Assembly: GCF_016862075.1 (NCBI RefSeq)
Contig: NZ_BOMG01000055.1
Coordinates: forward strand, 1 to 64,000
Reading direction: 5' to 3'
DNA: 64,000 bases
DNA from: Actinoplanes couchii
Lineage (GTDB): Bacteria; Actinomycetota; Actinomycetes; Mycobacteriales; Micromonosporaceae
Shown piece after piece: positions 18,572-26,384 of the stretch (position 1 is its first letter; each line of letters opens with the position of its first letter). The notes beneath the pieces are model-generated. The model saw only the letters and a list, made by a program, of their open reading frames with translations. It had not been told where the DNA came from and searched no databases. The position numbers and the translations under genes were made by a program.

Positions 18572-18991
18572 GTGAGCGAGACGCACGCCACAACACCGGT
18601 CTTCCCGCCGGGCCGCTACGGCCGGCGGCGTGAGGGTGGGCCCCGCCGCCTGGTCCCGATCGTCTGGACGCTGGTCTTCGCGCTCGGCCTGGGTGGGCTC
18701 ACCTGGGGCTACTACGTCCGTTACGGGAGCACCGACTACACCGCCGACATCATCGGCTGGAGCGACTCCTCGGACCGGGAGATGGTGATCGAGTTCCGGG
18801 TCCGGGTGCCGGAGGGCGCCACCGCGATGTGCATGCTGCGGGCCCGCGACTTCGAGGGTTACGAGGTGGGCCGCCGGGCGGTCACCGTGCCGGCTCCGGA
18901 CGGCGGCGGCACGGTCGAGGTCCGCGAGGCGGTGCCGACGAAGGAGCGCGGTGCGGTGGGCGACGTGATGGGCTGCCGGCCGGCCTCCTGA
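18572..18991 (+). CDS. DUF4307 membrane protein
   Basis: 139 residues. A basic cytoplasmic N terminus (PGRYGRRREGGPRR) precedes one transmembrane helix (LVPIVWTLVFALGLGGLTWGYY) and an extracytoplasmic domain of about 90 residues with two Cys (CMLRARDF and MGCRP). The pattern and its position divergent from mca and upstream of greA match the DUF4307 family (Rv1081c position in M. tuberculosis, from memory). The GTG start at 18572 has GAGAGGG upstream. Function is not established. Confidence 0.85.
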   Translation: MSETHATTPVFPPGRYGRRREGGPRRLVPIVWTLVFALGLGGLTWGYYVRYGSTDYTADIIGWSDSSDREMVIEFRVRVPEGATAMCMLRARDFEGYEVGRRAVTVPAPDGGGTVEVREAVPTKERGAVGDVMGCRPAS

Positions 18992-19074
18992 CCCGCCGGC
19001 CGCCAGGATCCGACAACGTTTCGTCTTCCGGGCGGCCCGCATACCGCTGGTAAGCTTGGTGATTCGCTGCGTTC

Positions 19075-19100
19075 AACACCTCACGTTCACGTGGGGTGTT
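19075..19100 (+). terminator. Hairpin between the DUF4307 gene and greA
   Basis: AACACCTCAC (19075-19084) pairs with GTGGGGTGTT (19091-19100), a 10-bp stem with one G-U pair and a 6-nt loop, followed by TCC. It lies 84 bp after the DUF4307 stop and 68 bp before the greA start, so it is either a terminator or part of the greA leader. Confidence 0.5.
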
Positions 19101-19167
19101 TCCGCCCCATATGCAGCGTCGCTTGATGTTCAGCGTCAATCGCCCAGTTCCAGCAAGGAGATCGACC

Positions 19168-19662
19168 GTGTCCAGTTCCGAGGCGCCGAAGACCTGGCTC
19201 TCCCAGGACGCTCACGACCGGCTACAGGCCGAACTCGACGAGTTGATCGCCAACCGGCCGGCCGTGTCCGCGGAGATCAACGCTCGCCGTGAGGAGGGCG
19301 ACCTCCGCGAGAACGGCGGCTACCACGCGGCCCGTGAGGAGCAGAGCCGCCAGGAGGGCCGGATCCTGTACTTGAAGGAGTTCCTGCGCAACTCGGTGAT
19401 CGGCGAGGTCCAGGCTTCGGAGACGGTCGCCACCGGCTCGGTCGTGACGATCTACTTCGACGACGACCAGAGCGACACCGAGACCTTCCTGCTCGGTTCC
19501 CGGGAGATCTCCTCCACCACGGAGCTGACCGTCTACAGCCCCGAGTCGGCGCTGGGCAAGGCCATCCTCGGCGCCCGCCCCGGCCAGACCGTGACCTACA
19601 CGGCCCCGAGCGGCGCCGACATCAAGGTCACCGTGGTCGAGTTCGGCCCGTTCGAGGGCTGA
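19168..19662 (+). CDS. greA: Transcription elongation factor GreA
   Basis: 164 residues. GreA enters the RNA polymerase secondary channel and stimulates cleavage of backtracked RNA. The N-terminal coiled coil carries the acidic tip in RREEGDLRENGGYHAAREEQ; the C-terminal FKBP-like domain contains GSVVTIYF and ISSTTELTVYSPESALGKAILG. The GTG at 19168 has AAGGAG (19155-19160) 7 nt upstream; a longer frame begins at 19096 inside the leader hairpin and is rejected. A strong terminator follows immediately. Confidence 0.95.
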   Translation: MSSSEAPKTWLSQDAHDRLQAELDELIANRPAVSAEINARREEGDLRENGGYHAAREEQSRQEGRILYLKEFLRNSVIGEVQASETVATGSVVTIYFDDDQSDTETFLLGSREISSTTELTVYSPESALGKAILGARPGQTVTYTAPSGADIKVTVVEFGPFEG

Positions 19663-19673
19663 CATCCGTGCTG

Positions 19674-19703
19674 GAAGCCCGCGGCGCCACCGCCGCGGGC
19701 TTC
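19674..19703 (+). terminator. Strong terminator between greA and ilvA
   Basis: A perfect 13-bp inverted repeat, GAAGCCCGCGGCG (19674-19686) with its complement at 19691-19703, and a CCAC loop. It sits 12 bp after the greA stop and 20 bp from the convergent ilvA stop, so it can serve both genes. Confidence 0.85.
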
Positions 19704-19722
19704 TTCGCATCTCCAAACCTTG

Positions 19723-20967
19723 TCAGGGCGTGGTGTCCGCCAGCTGCGACACCCGGTAACCGGCCTCGCGCAACGCGCTGATCAGCGCCGACGAGTGCTC
19801 CGGGCCGCGGGTCTCGACCGAGAGCGCCACCTCGACCTCACCGAAACTCAGCCGCGGGCTCTGCCGCGAGTGGTTCACGTCCACGATGTTGGCCCGCTGC
19901 GCGGCGATCTCGCCCAGCACCCGGGTCAGCTCCCCCGGCCGGTCCACGCAGCGCACCGCCAGCCGCAGGAACCGGCCCGCCGACGCCAGCCCGTGCTCGA
20001 TCACCCGCAGCATCAGCATCGGATCGATGTTGCCGCCGGACAGGATCGCCACCGCCGGGCCGCCGGTCGGCACGTAGGCCCCGGTCAGCAGCGCCGCCGC
20101 GGCCGCCGCCCCGGCCGGCTCGACCACCGTCTTGTGGCGTTCCAGCAGCACCAGCAGGGCCGCCGACAGATCCTCGTCCTGGACCGTGACGATCTCGTCG
20201 ACCAGCTTCGCGACGTGCGCGAACGTCAGGTCACCGGGCCGCAGAACGTTGATCCCGTCGGCGATCGTGGCGCTCGACGTCAGCTTGCGGGGCACCCCGG
20301 CGGCGAGCGAGGGCGGGTACGCCGCGGCGCCGGCCGCCTGCACCCCGACCACCCGGATGTCCGGCCGCAGCGCCTTGGCCGCCACCGCCACCCCGGAGAC
20401 CAGGCCACCGCCGCCGACCGCGGTCACGATCGTCGCCGCCTCCGGGCACTGCGCCAGGATCTCCAGCGCCACCGTGCCCTGACCGGCGATCACGTCGGCG
20501 TGGTCGAACGGGTGGATCAGCACCGCCCCGGTCTCCCGGGCGAAGGCGTGCGCCGCCTCCAGGGAGTCGTCGACGCTGGTCCCGGCGTACTCGACGGCCG
20601 CGCCGTACCCCCGGGTGGCGGTGACCTTGGGCAGTGGGGCGCCCTCCGGCATGAAGACGGTGGCCCGGGTGCCGACCAGGCCGGCGGCGAGCGCCACCCC
20701 CTGCGCGTGGTTCCCGGCGCTGGCCGCGACCACACCACGCGCCCGCTCCTGGGCGGAGAGGCGGGAGATACGGGTGTACGCCCCACGAACCTTGTACGAC
20801 CCGGCGCGCTGCTGGTTCTCGCACTTGAGCCAGACCGGCATCCCGGTGATCTCACCGAGCAGCCGGGACGGGATCAGCGGCGTCTGTTTGACCACCCCGG
20901 CCAACAGGTCACGGGCGGCCTCGACGTCGGCGAGGGTGAGCAGATCGAGCGGTGTACCGGCGGTCAT
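19723..20967 (-). CDS. ilvA: Threonine ammonia-lyase
   Basis: 414 residues. A PLP enzyme that deaminates threonine to 2-oxobutyrate, the first step toward isoleucine. The Schiff-base Lys is in GSYKVRGAYTR; the phosphate-binding glycine loop is in TAVGGGGLVSG; SAGNHAQGVA is typical. A single ACT-like regulatory domain forms the C terminus (VLGEIAAQRANIVDVNH ... ALREAGYRVSQL), shorter than E. coli IlvA with its two ACT repeats. The ATG at 20967 is preferred; a GTG two codons upstream is possible. It is last in a likely operon with cystathionine gamma-synthase and an amidase. Confidence 0.93.
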   Translation of the reverse strand: MTAGTPLDLLTLADVEAARDLLAGVVKQTPLIPSRLLGEITGMPVWLKCENQQRAGSYKVRGAYTRISRLSAQERARGVVAASAGNHAQGVALAAGLVGTRATVFMPEGAPLPKVTATRGYGAAVEYAGTSVDDSLEAAHAFARETGAVLIHPFDHADVIAGQGTVALEILAQCPEAATIVTAVGGGGLVSGVAVAAKALRPDIRVVGVQAAGAAAYPPSLAAGVPRKLTSSATIADGINVLRPGDLTFAHVAKLVDEIVTVQDEDLSAALLVLLERHKTVVEPAGAAAAAALLTGAYVPTGGPAVAILSGGNIDPMLMLRVIEHGLASAGRFLRLAVRCVDRPGELTRVLGEIAAQRANIVDVNHSRQSPRLSFGEVEVALSVETRGPEHSSALISALREAGYRVSQLADTTP

Positions 20968-20991
20968 GAACACCTATCGTGCCACCGCTCG

Positions 20992-22350
20992 TCACACCAA
21001 CGCGTGTCGCTGCCAGGGATTGGCCACCTCGAATTGACCGGCCACCGAGAGCAGCAGCAACTCCGATCCGGGCGGCCCGACCAGCTGCACGGCGAGCGGC
21101 AGCCCATCCGGCCGGAACCCGACCGGCACCACGATCGCGGGCAGCCCGGCATAGTTCCACGGCGCGGCGTACGGCGCGTAGTTGGCGTTGGTCATCATGT
21201 TCTTCCGCCACGACGCCGACGAGAACTGCCCGGCCGACGGCGGGGCGCTCGCCAGCGCCGGGGTGAGCAGCAGATCGATCGACCTGTCGGCGAAGAACTG
21301 GATGGACCGCTCCCGCCAGGCGTCCCGCTGCCGCTGCCGGACCAGCCCGGCCTTCATCGCCGCCTTACCGAGCCGGATGTGCTGCCGGGTCCGGGCCTGG
21401 AGCCGGTCGACCGGAAGGCCCTCGGAGTTCACGAACGCCCCGGCGAACCACGTCGCCAGCACGCCCAGCGCCACCCCGGTCGAGTAGACCGGATCGGCTT
21501 TCACCGTGTCATGGCCGGTATCGACGAGCAGCTTCGACGCCGTACCGACGGCGGAGACGTTCGGCTCGTCCGGTTTCACCCCGGCCACCGGCGACCGCAG
21601 CGAGACCCCGATCCGCAGTTTCGCCGGCTCCACCAGTTTCGCCGGGGCCTGCCCGGCCAGCACCGAGAAGCCCAGCGCCGCGTCGGCCACCGTGGTGGCC
21701 AGCATGCCGTTCTCCACCAGGCCGAACCAGTCCTTGTCCCCGAAGTCCACCGGGACCACGCCCTTGCCCGGCTTGAGCCCGACCAGGCCGCAGCAGGCCG
21801 CCGGGATCCGGATCGAACCGAGCCCGTCGTTGCCCTGCGCGATCGGGACCAGCCCGGCCGCCACCGCCGCCGCCGAGCCACCCGACGATCCGCCCGGCGT
21901 CCGCTCCAGATCCCACGGGTTCCGGGCCGGGCCGTCCGCGTCGTCGGTGAGCGCCCAGAGTCCCATCTCGGGCATCCTGGTCACCCCGACCACGACCGCG
22001 CCCGCACCGCGCAGCCGCCGGACCACCTCGTGGTCCACCTCGGCCACCTCGGCGCTGCGGGCCGCGGCCGAGCCGTTCCAGGTCGGCAGGCCGGCGACCG
22101 CGGTGTTCTCCTTGACCGCGACCGGCACTCCGGCCAGCGGAAGGTTCGCCAGGTCCTCCTGGTCGTCGACCTTCTCCGCCTCGCGGATCGCCTCGACGTC
22201 GCGGACCACCCGGAACGCGCCGAGCGCCGGATCGGAGATACCGATCTGCTCCAGATGGTCGGCGACGACCTGGGTGGCGTTCGTGTCGCCGCGGCGTACC
22301 GCGCGGGCGATCTGTTTGGCGGTTGCTCCCACCCAGGTCGTCGTGTCCAT
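20992..22350 (-). CDS. Amidase signature family hydrolase
   Basis: 452 residues. The Ser-cisSer-Lys triad is visible: K80 in VAVKEN, S155 in TPGGSSGGSAAAVAAG and nucleophile S179 in GNDGLGSIRIPA. Such enzymes hydrolyse carboxamides; the specific substrate cannot be read from sequence. It is not GatA, because there is no gatB/gatC context. GGAG lies before the ATG. The gene lies 27 bp after the cystathionine gamma-synthase stop and 24 bp before ilvA on the same strand, suggesting co-transcription, although no shared pathway is obvious. Confidence 0.9.
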   Translation of the reverse strand: MDTTTWVGATAKQIARAVRRGDTNATQVVADHLEQIGISDPALGAFRVVRDVEAIREAEKVDDQEDLANLPLAGVPVAVKENTAVAGLPTWNGSAAARSAEVAEVDHEVVRRLRGAGAVVVGVTRMPEMGLWALTDDADGPARNPWDLERTPGGSSGGSAAAVAAGLVPIAQGNDGLGSIRIPAACCGLVGLKPGKGVVPVDFGDKDWFGLVENGMLATTVADAALGFSVLAGQAPAKLVEPAKLRIGVSLRSPVAGVKPDEPNVSAVGTASKLLVDTGHDTVKADPVYSTGVALGVLATWFAGAFVNSEGLPVDRLQARTRQHIRLGKAAMKAGLVRQRQRDAWRERSIQFFADRSIDLLLTPALASAPPSAGQFSSASWRKNMMTNANYAPYAAPWNYAGLPAIVVPVGFRPDGLPLAVQLVGPPGSELLLLSVAGQFEVANPWQRHALV

Positions 22351-22377
22351 CGCGCAGATTCTCCAGCGTCGGGCTAT

Positions 22378-23529
22378 TTAACCGAGCGCCTGCTCGAGGT
22401 CGGCGAGCAGATCGTCAACGGTTTCGATGCCGACAGACAGTCGCACGAGATCGGCGGGAACTTCAAGCGCTGAGCCCGCAGCCGACAGATGTGTCATCTG
22501 ACCCGGGTGCTCGATCAGCGATTCGACACCACCGAGCGACTCGGCGAGCACGAAGAGCTTCGCCCGGTTGCAGATGGCGATCGCCTGCTCCGGGCCGCCC
22601 ACGGCGCGGAACGAGACCATGCCGCCGAACCGGCTCATCTGCTTGGCCGCCACCTCGTGACCCGGGTGGGTCGCCAGGCCCGGGTAGAGCACGCTGGACA
22701 CCGCCGGGTGCTCGCTCAGGTAGCCGACGATCCGCTCCGCGTTGTCACAGTGCCGGTCCATGCGTACGCCCAGGGTCTTGATGCCCCGCAGGGTCAGCCA
22801 CGCGTCGAAGGGGCCGTTCACCGCGCCCATCGCGTTCTGGTGGAACGCCAGTTCGTCACCGAGGCCCTCGTCCGCGGTGACCAGACCGCCGCCGACCACG
22901 TCCGAGTGACCACCCAGGTACTTCGTCGTCGAATGGATCACGACGTCGGCACCGAGGGTCAGAGGCTGCTGCAGGTACGGGGACGCGAAGGTGTTGTCCA
23001 CCGCGAGCAGGGCGTCGTACTCGTGGGCCAGGCCGGCCAGCTGCGCGATGTCGTTGACGTTGAGCAGCGGGTTGGTCGGCGTCTCGGACCAGATCAGCCG
23101 GGTGTGCCCGGGACGGAACGCGGCCCGCACGGCGTCGATGTCGTCCAGCGGGGCGGCCGTCCAGTCCAGCCCCCACTTCTCGGCCACCTTGCTGAACAGG
23201 CGGAACGTGCCGCCGTACGCGTCGTTCGGGATCACCACGTGGTCACCGGGGCGGCACACCGTACGCAGCAGGGTGTCCTCGGCCGCCAGGCCGCTCGCGA
23301 AGGCCAGGCCGCGCCGGCCGCCCTCGATCGCCGCCAGGCACTCCTGCAGCGAGTCGCGGGTCGGGTTGCCGGAGCGGCTGTACTCGTAACCCAGGCGGGG
23401 GGCGCCGACGGCGTCCTGGGCGTAGGTGCTCGTCTGGTAGATCGGCGGCACCACGGCGCCGGTCCGCGGATCCGGTTCCTGGCCGGCGTGGATGGCGAGG
23501 GTGTCGAACCCATAGTTGTTAGCCGTCAT
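22378..23529 (-). CDS. metB: Cystathionine gamma-synthase or gamma-lyase
   Basis: 383 residues, Cys/Met-metabolism PLP family. The PLP Lys is K203 in HSTTKYLGGHSD; other signatures are YSRSGNPTRDSLQ, FASGLAAEDTL, SETPTNPLL and HPGQMTHLS. It could join O-acyl-homoserine with cysteine (synthase) or split cystathionine (lyase); sequence alone does not separate them. With cystathionine beta-synthase nearby (31320-32678), reverse transsulfuration is plausible, and lyase activity would make 2-oxobutyrate as IlvA does. The ATG at 23529 (MTANNYGFDTLAIHAG) is chosen over an upstream frame that overlaps the divergent HIT gene. Confidence 0.9.
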   Translation of the reverse strand: MTANNYGFDTLAIHAGQEPDPRTGAVVPPIYQTSTYAQDAVGAPRLGYEYSRSGNPTRDSLQECLAAIEGGRRGLAFASGLAAEDTLLRTVCRPGDHVVIPNDAYGGTFRLFSKVAEKWGLDWTAAPLDDIDAVRAAFRPGHTRLIWSETPTNPLLNVNDIAQLAGLAHEYDALLAVDNTFASPYLQQPLTLGADVVIHSTTKYLGGHSDVVGGGLVTADEGLGDELAFHQNAMGAVNGPFDAWLTLRGIKTLGVRMDRHCDNAERIVGYLSEHPAVSSVLYPGLATHPGHEVAAKQMSRFGGMVSFRAVGGPEQAIAICNRAKLFVLAESLGGVESLIEHPGQMTHLSAAGSALEVPADLVRLSVGIETVDDLLADLEQALG

Positions 23530-23537
23530 GTTGCGCA

Positions 23538-23547
23538 AGGCTAGTCT
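23538..23547. promoter_or_regulatory. Overlapping divergent -10 elements
   Basis: The 24-bp gap between two divergent start codons contains TAGTCT on the plus strand (23542-23547, exactly 6 nt before the HIT gene ATG) and TAGCCT on the minus strand (23543-23538, 8 nt before the cystathionine gamma-synthase ATG). The two hexamers share the central TA. Confidence 0.5.
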
Positions 23548-23553
23548 CACGGG

Positions 23554-24000
23554 ATGGCGGACTGCGTGTTCTGCGGCATAGTGGCGGGATCGACGCCCGC
23601 TTTCGTGGTCGCGTCGTCGGAGTCCGGGGTCGCGTTCCTCGACGTCCGCCCGGTCTTCAAGGGTCACGTCCTGGTGGTCCCCCGCGCGCACGTGGTGACG
23701 CTTCCCGACCTTCCCGTCGCCGACCTGCCGGCCTATTTCGGATTTGTCCGTTCCATCGCCGCCGCGGTTCCCGTCGCGATGGATGCCCAGGGCACCTTCG
23801 TCGCGATGAACAACATCGTCTCGCAGTCCGTGCCGCACCTGCACACCCATGTGGTGCCGCGCACCAAGGGCGACGGCCTGCGAGGATTCTTCTGGCCGCG
23901 ACGGAAGTACGACAGCGACGACGAGGCCGCCACGATCGCGGAGACCATTGGTAAGGAATACCTCCGCCTCAGCGTTACAGACAGCGGACGAAGGGAGTGA
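23554..24000 (+). CDS. HIT family hydrolase
   Basis: 148 residues. The histidine-triad motif HLHTHVVPR gives H95, H97 and catalytic H99; CVFC near the N terminus can help bind zinc, as in many Hint-like proteins. HIT proteins hydrolyse nucleoside phosphoramidates, AMP-lysine or dinucleoside polyphosphates; the natural substrate is unknown. The start is probably leaderless: TAGTCT lies exactly 6 nt before the ATG and there is no Shine-Dalgarno. Its last codons provide the ribosome binding site for msrA. Confidence 0.93.
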   Translation: MADCVFCGIVAGSTPAFVVASSESGVAFLDVRPVFKGHVLVVPRAHVVTLPDLPVADLPAYFGFVRSIAAAVPVAMDAQGTFVAMNNIVSQSVPHLHTHVVPRTKGDGLRGFFWPRRKYDSDDEAATIAETIGKEYLRLSVTDSGRRE

Positions 24001-24002
24001 CC

Positions 24003-24656
24003 GTGTTCCTGCGGTACAAGAAGCTCGACCTGCCCACCGCCGAGACCGCCCTGCCCGGCCGCGACGAGGAAGTGTGGGTCGCCGACCGGCACACCGTTCT
24101 CGGTACGCCGCTGAAGGGCCCGTGGCCGGCCGGCCACGAGGTCGCCGTCTTCGGGATGGGCTGTTTCTGGGGTGTGGAGCGCATCTTCTGGCAACTGCCG
24201 GGCGTCTACTCGACCTCGGCCGGTTATGCCGGCGGCTTCACGAAGAACCCGAGCTACGAGGAGACCTGCTTCGGCACCACCGGGCACGCCGAGGTGGTCC
24301 AGGTGGTCTACGACCCGGCGAAGATCACTTACGAGGACCTGCTGAAGGCCTTCTGGGAGAACCACGACCCGACCCAGGGCATGCGCCAGGGCAACGACAC
24401 CGGCACCCAGTACCGCTCCGCGATCTACACCACCACGGACGCCCAGGCGGCCACCGCCGCAGCGTCCCGGGACGCTTTCCAGCCAGTGGTCACCGCGGCC
24501 GGCCACGGCACGATCACGACCGAGATCAAGCCGCTGGGTGAGTACTACTTCGCCGAGGACTACCACCAGCAGTACCTGGACAAGAACCCCGGCGGTTACT
24601 GCAACCACGGCCCGAACGGCATGACCTGCCCGGTCGGCATCGCCCGCACCGCCTGA
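24003..24656 (+). CDS. msrA: Peptide methionine sulfoxide reductase MsrA
   Basis: 217 residues. MsrA reduces the S-epimer of methionine sulfoxide in proteins. The catalytic Cys lies in GMGCFWGVE (C54); [17 protein letters not shown] and [18 protein letters not shown] are typical, the last containing a likely resolving Cys. The GTG at 24003 is preferred over one at 23997 because AAGGGAG (23991-23997) is then 5 nt away rather than overlapping. Coupled to the HIT gene, whose TGA is at 23998-24000. Confidence 0.95.
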   Translation: MFLRYKKLDLPTAETALPGRDEEVWVADRHTVLGTPLKGPWPAGHEVAVFGMGCFWGVERIFWQLPGVYSTSAGYAGGFTKNPSYEETCFGTTGHAEVVQVVYDPAKITYEDLLKAFWENHDPTQGMRQGNDTGTQYRSAIYTTTDAQAATAAASRDAFQPVVTAAGHGTITTEIKPLGEYYFAEDYHQQYLDKNPGGYCNHGPNGMTCPVGIARTA

Positions 24657-24681
24657 TCGCCCGGTTCCGGATTCTGACGGA

Positions 24682-24711
24682 CAGGCCGCCGACCTGACGG
24701 CCGGCGGCCTG
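24682..24711 (+). terminator. Stem-loop after msrA
   Basis: CAGGCCGCCG (24682-24691) pairs perfectly with CGGCGGCCTG (24702-24711) around a 10-nt loop, 25 bp after the msrA stop. There is no T-run, as is usual in high-GC actinobacteria. Confidence 0.65.
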
Positions 24712-24849
24712 GAGCAGCTGATTCACCCGCGCGGGGACTAGTTTCGGAGCAAGTGCCGCGTAAGGTTCAGGCATGGATCGACGTCGACGACGACTCGCCA
24801 AGGTCACGCTTCGGACCGAGCGGCGCAAAGTATTCGAGGATCAACCTCT

Positions 24850-24875
24850 CGTGTACGTACACTCGTCCGTACACG
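24850..24875. promoter_or_regulatory. Operator of the TacAT-type toxin-antitoxin operon
   Basis: GTGTACGTACAC (24851-24862) is a perfect 12-bp palindrome, followed 6 nt later by a third half-site, GTACACG. CGTGTACG and CGTACACG also form a wider inverted pair. TACACT (24858-24863) within it could be the -10 hexamer. The site lies just before the antitoxin ribosome binding site, as expected for autoregulation by a ribbon-helix-helix antitoxin. Confidence 0.6.
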
Positions 24876-24889
24876 GGAGGAGTACTTCA

Positions 24890-25171
24890 ATGACCATCGC
24901 CGCGTCAGCCAGGTTCGAGTTCCGCCTCCGCCCAGAGGCGAAGAGCCGCATAGAGCAGGCAGCCGAGCTGGTGCACGAGAGCACGTCGGACTTCGCCCGG
25001 ACCGCCGCAGAAGAACGCGCCGACCGGGTCCTTCAGGCGCATTCCGCGGCCACGGTCGTGCCGGGAGCGTTCTTCGACGACCTCCTGCGGGCGCTCGACG
25101 AGCCGACCATGCCGAACTCCGCGCTGCGGGAAGCCGCACGGCGCAGCCGAGGCATCGTGGAACGGCGATAA
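24890..25171 (+). CDS. DUF1778 (TacA-type) antitoxin
   Basis: 93 residues. The N-terminal part (ARFEFRLRPEAKSRIEQAAELVHESTSDFARTAAEERADRVL) has the ribbon-helix-helix pattern of DUF1778 antitoxins, which bind operator DNA and neutralise a partner GNAT toxin through the C-terminal segment. The ATG at 24890 has GGGAGGAG at 24876-24883; a longer frame from 24773 is rejected because it would run through the operator. It lies 6 bp upstream of the toxin gene. Confidence 0.88.
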   Translation: MTIAASARFEFRLRPEAKSRIEQAAELVHESTSDFARTAAEERADRVLQAHSAATVVPGAFFDDLLRALDEPTMPNSALREAARRSRGIVERR

Positions 25172-25177
25172 CGTCTC

Positions 25178-25687
25178 GTGGCCTTCATCAGCGAAGCACT
25201 GAACGAGCAGCACACCACCCGACGTTTCGACAGCAGCCAACCAGCCCTGGTCACCTGGCTTCAGCAGCATGCGCTGACGACCGAGGCCCGCCGCACCGGC
25301 CGGACGTTCATCTGGCAGGACAACGGCCAAGTGGTCGGGTATTACACCATCGCCGCGCATCTCATCGTGCGAGAAGAGCTGCCGAAAGCCATCGGCCGGG
25401 GAAACCCGGGACAGATCCCGGCCGTCCTCCTGGCACGACTCGCGCTCGACAAGACCCTGCACGGGCAGGGCCTGGGCGGAGCACTCCTCGCGGACGCGCT
25501 CGAACGCATCGTCATCGCCACCCGGGTCGTCGCCGCCCGCTTCGTTGTCGTCGACGCGATCGATCAGGGGGCACACGGCTTCTACCGCCATCACGGCTTC
25601 CGCGAGATTCCGGGCACCATGCGACTGATCCAGAAGATCGGTGACATCGCCGCGGCGCTGGAACCGGATCCACCACCCCCGCGGTAA
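25178..25687 (+). CDS. GNAT-family toxin of a TacAT module
   Basis: 169 residues. Acetyl-CoA-binding motif in LARLALDKTLHGQGLGGALL, then ARFVVVDAID and HGFYRHHGF, whose Tyr is the usual catalytic residue. TacT toxins acetylate the amino group of aminoacyl-tRNAs and block translation. The GTG start at 25178 is 6 bp after the antitoxin stop and lacks a strong Shine-Dalgarno, which fits translational coupling and lower toxin output. Both motif and tyrosine are intact, so the toxin looks active. Confidence 0.87.
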   Translation: MAFISEALNEQHTTRRFDSSQPALVTWLQQHALTTEARRTGRTFIWQDNGQVVGYYTIAAHLIVREELPKAIGRGNPGQIPAVLLARLALDKTLHGQGLGGALLADALERIVIATRVVAARFVVVDAIDQGAHGFYRHHGFREIPGTMRLIQKIGDIAAALEPDPPPPR

Positions 25688-25809
25688 TCAGGGATTCCGC
25701 GGGCGGCAAGAGGGATTTTCGGGATTCACACTCGCGATAGACATGGGTCGACTGGCAACTGCGCAACGCACAGACTCGGGGCGGGGAGTGTGAGTGTGGG
25801 AGGTGCGTT

Positions 25810-26130
25810 GTGTCGCCCAGGTTCGAGGATGAGCGGGACTCTTGGGAGCTTGCCGAGTCTCTGCTGGACAAGGCCCGCGAGATGATGGCGGAGGCCGAGA
25901 AGGCGATGGACACCTGGCGGACCGGTAAAGAGATGAACCGGCTGCGGTGTGAACGGCGCGGGATAAGCCAATCCGACGCAGAGATCCGTTACTCGGCGTC
26001 GGCCAACGCCAAGAACGCGATCACCAACAACAACTTCCACGTCGGTCTCGCGACGATGTATTACAACGCCGCGTCCGCGAATTTCGCGCGCGCCCTTTAC
26101 CTGCACTCGCGCGACGGAGCCCGTTTCTAG
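25810..26130 (+). CDS. Hypothetical protein, helical
   Basis: 106 residues; family not recognised. Sequence is polar and helix-rich (WELAESLLDKAREMMAEAEK, MNRLRCERRGISQSDAEIRY), with an Asn-rich middle (NAKNAITNNNFHVG) and an aromatic tail, and it is lower in GC than its neighbours, which hints at acquisition alongside the toxin-antitoxin pair. The GTG at 25810 has GGGAGG 6 nt upstream. The stop codon overlaps the convergent small gene by 4 bp. Confidence 0.65.
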   Translation: MSPRFEDERDSWELAESLLDKAREMMAEAEKAMDTWRTGKEMNRLRCERRGISQSDAEIRYSASANAKNAITNNNFHVGLATMYYNAASANFARALYLHSRDGARF

Positions 26131-26300
26131 GACTCCTCGACGGTGTCCTGCGTGGTCGCCGGCGGGCGGGGCGGGTCGGCCTGGGCTGGTGCGGCGGGCA
26201 CCGTCAGGGCGAGACCGAGGACCGCGCCGGCACCGATGAGGCGCAGGCCGGCGAGCGAGGCGGCGAGAGTGATCGGACGGCGTTCGGACTTCTTCTCCAT
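26127..26300 (-). CDS. Small exported peptide
   Basis: 57 residues: basic start (MEKKSERRP), a hydrophobic stretch with two Gly-rich parts, and a signal-peptidase-like site (AAPAQA-DPP), leaving about 16 residues of mature peptide rich in Pro and Thr. GAGGAG precedes the ATG at 26300. Unknown function. It is divergent from the CYTH-CHAD gene. Confidence 0.55.
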   Translation of the reverse strand: MEKKSERRPITLAASLAGLRLIGAGAVLGLALTVPAAPAQADPPRPPATTQDTVEES

Positions 26301-26384
26301 ACGGTTCTCCTCATCGGGCCGGGACACCACGATGTCAGGTGATCCTGAGACACCGCTGTGCATGACGTCGTGACTCCGGGCACC

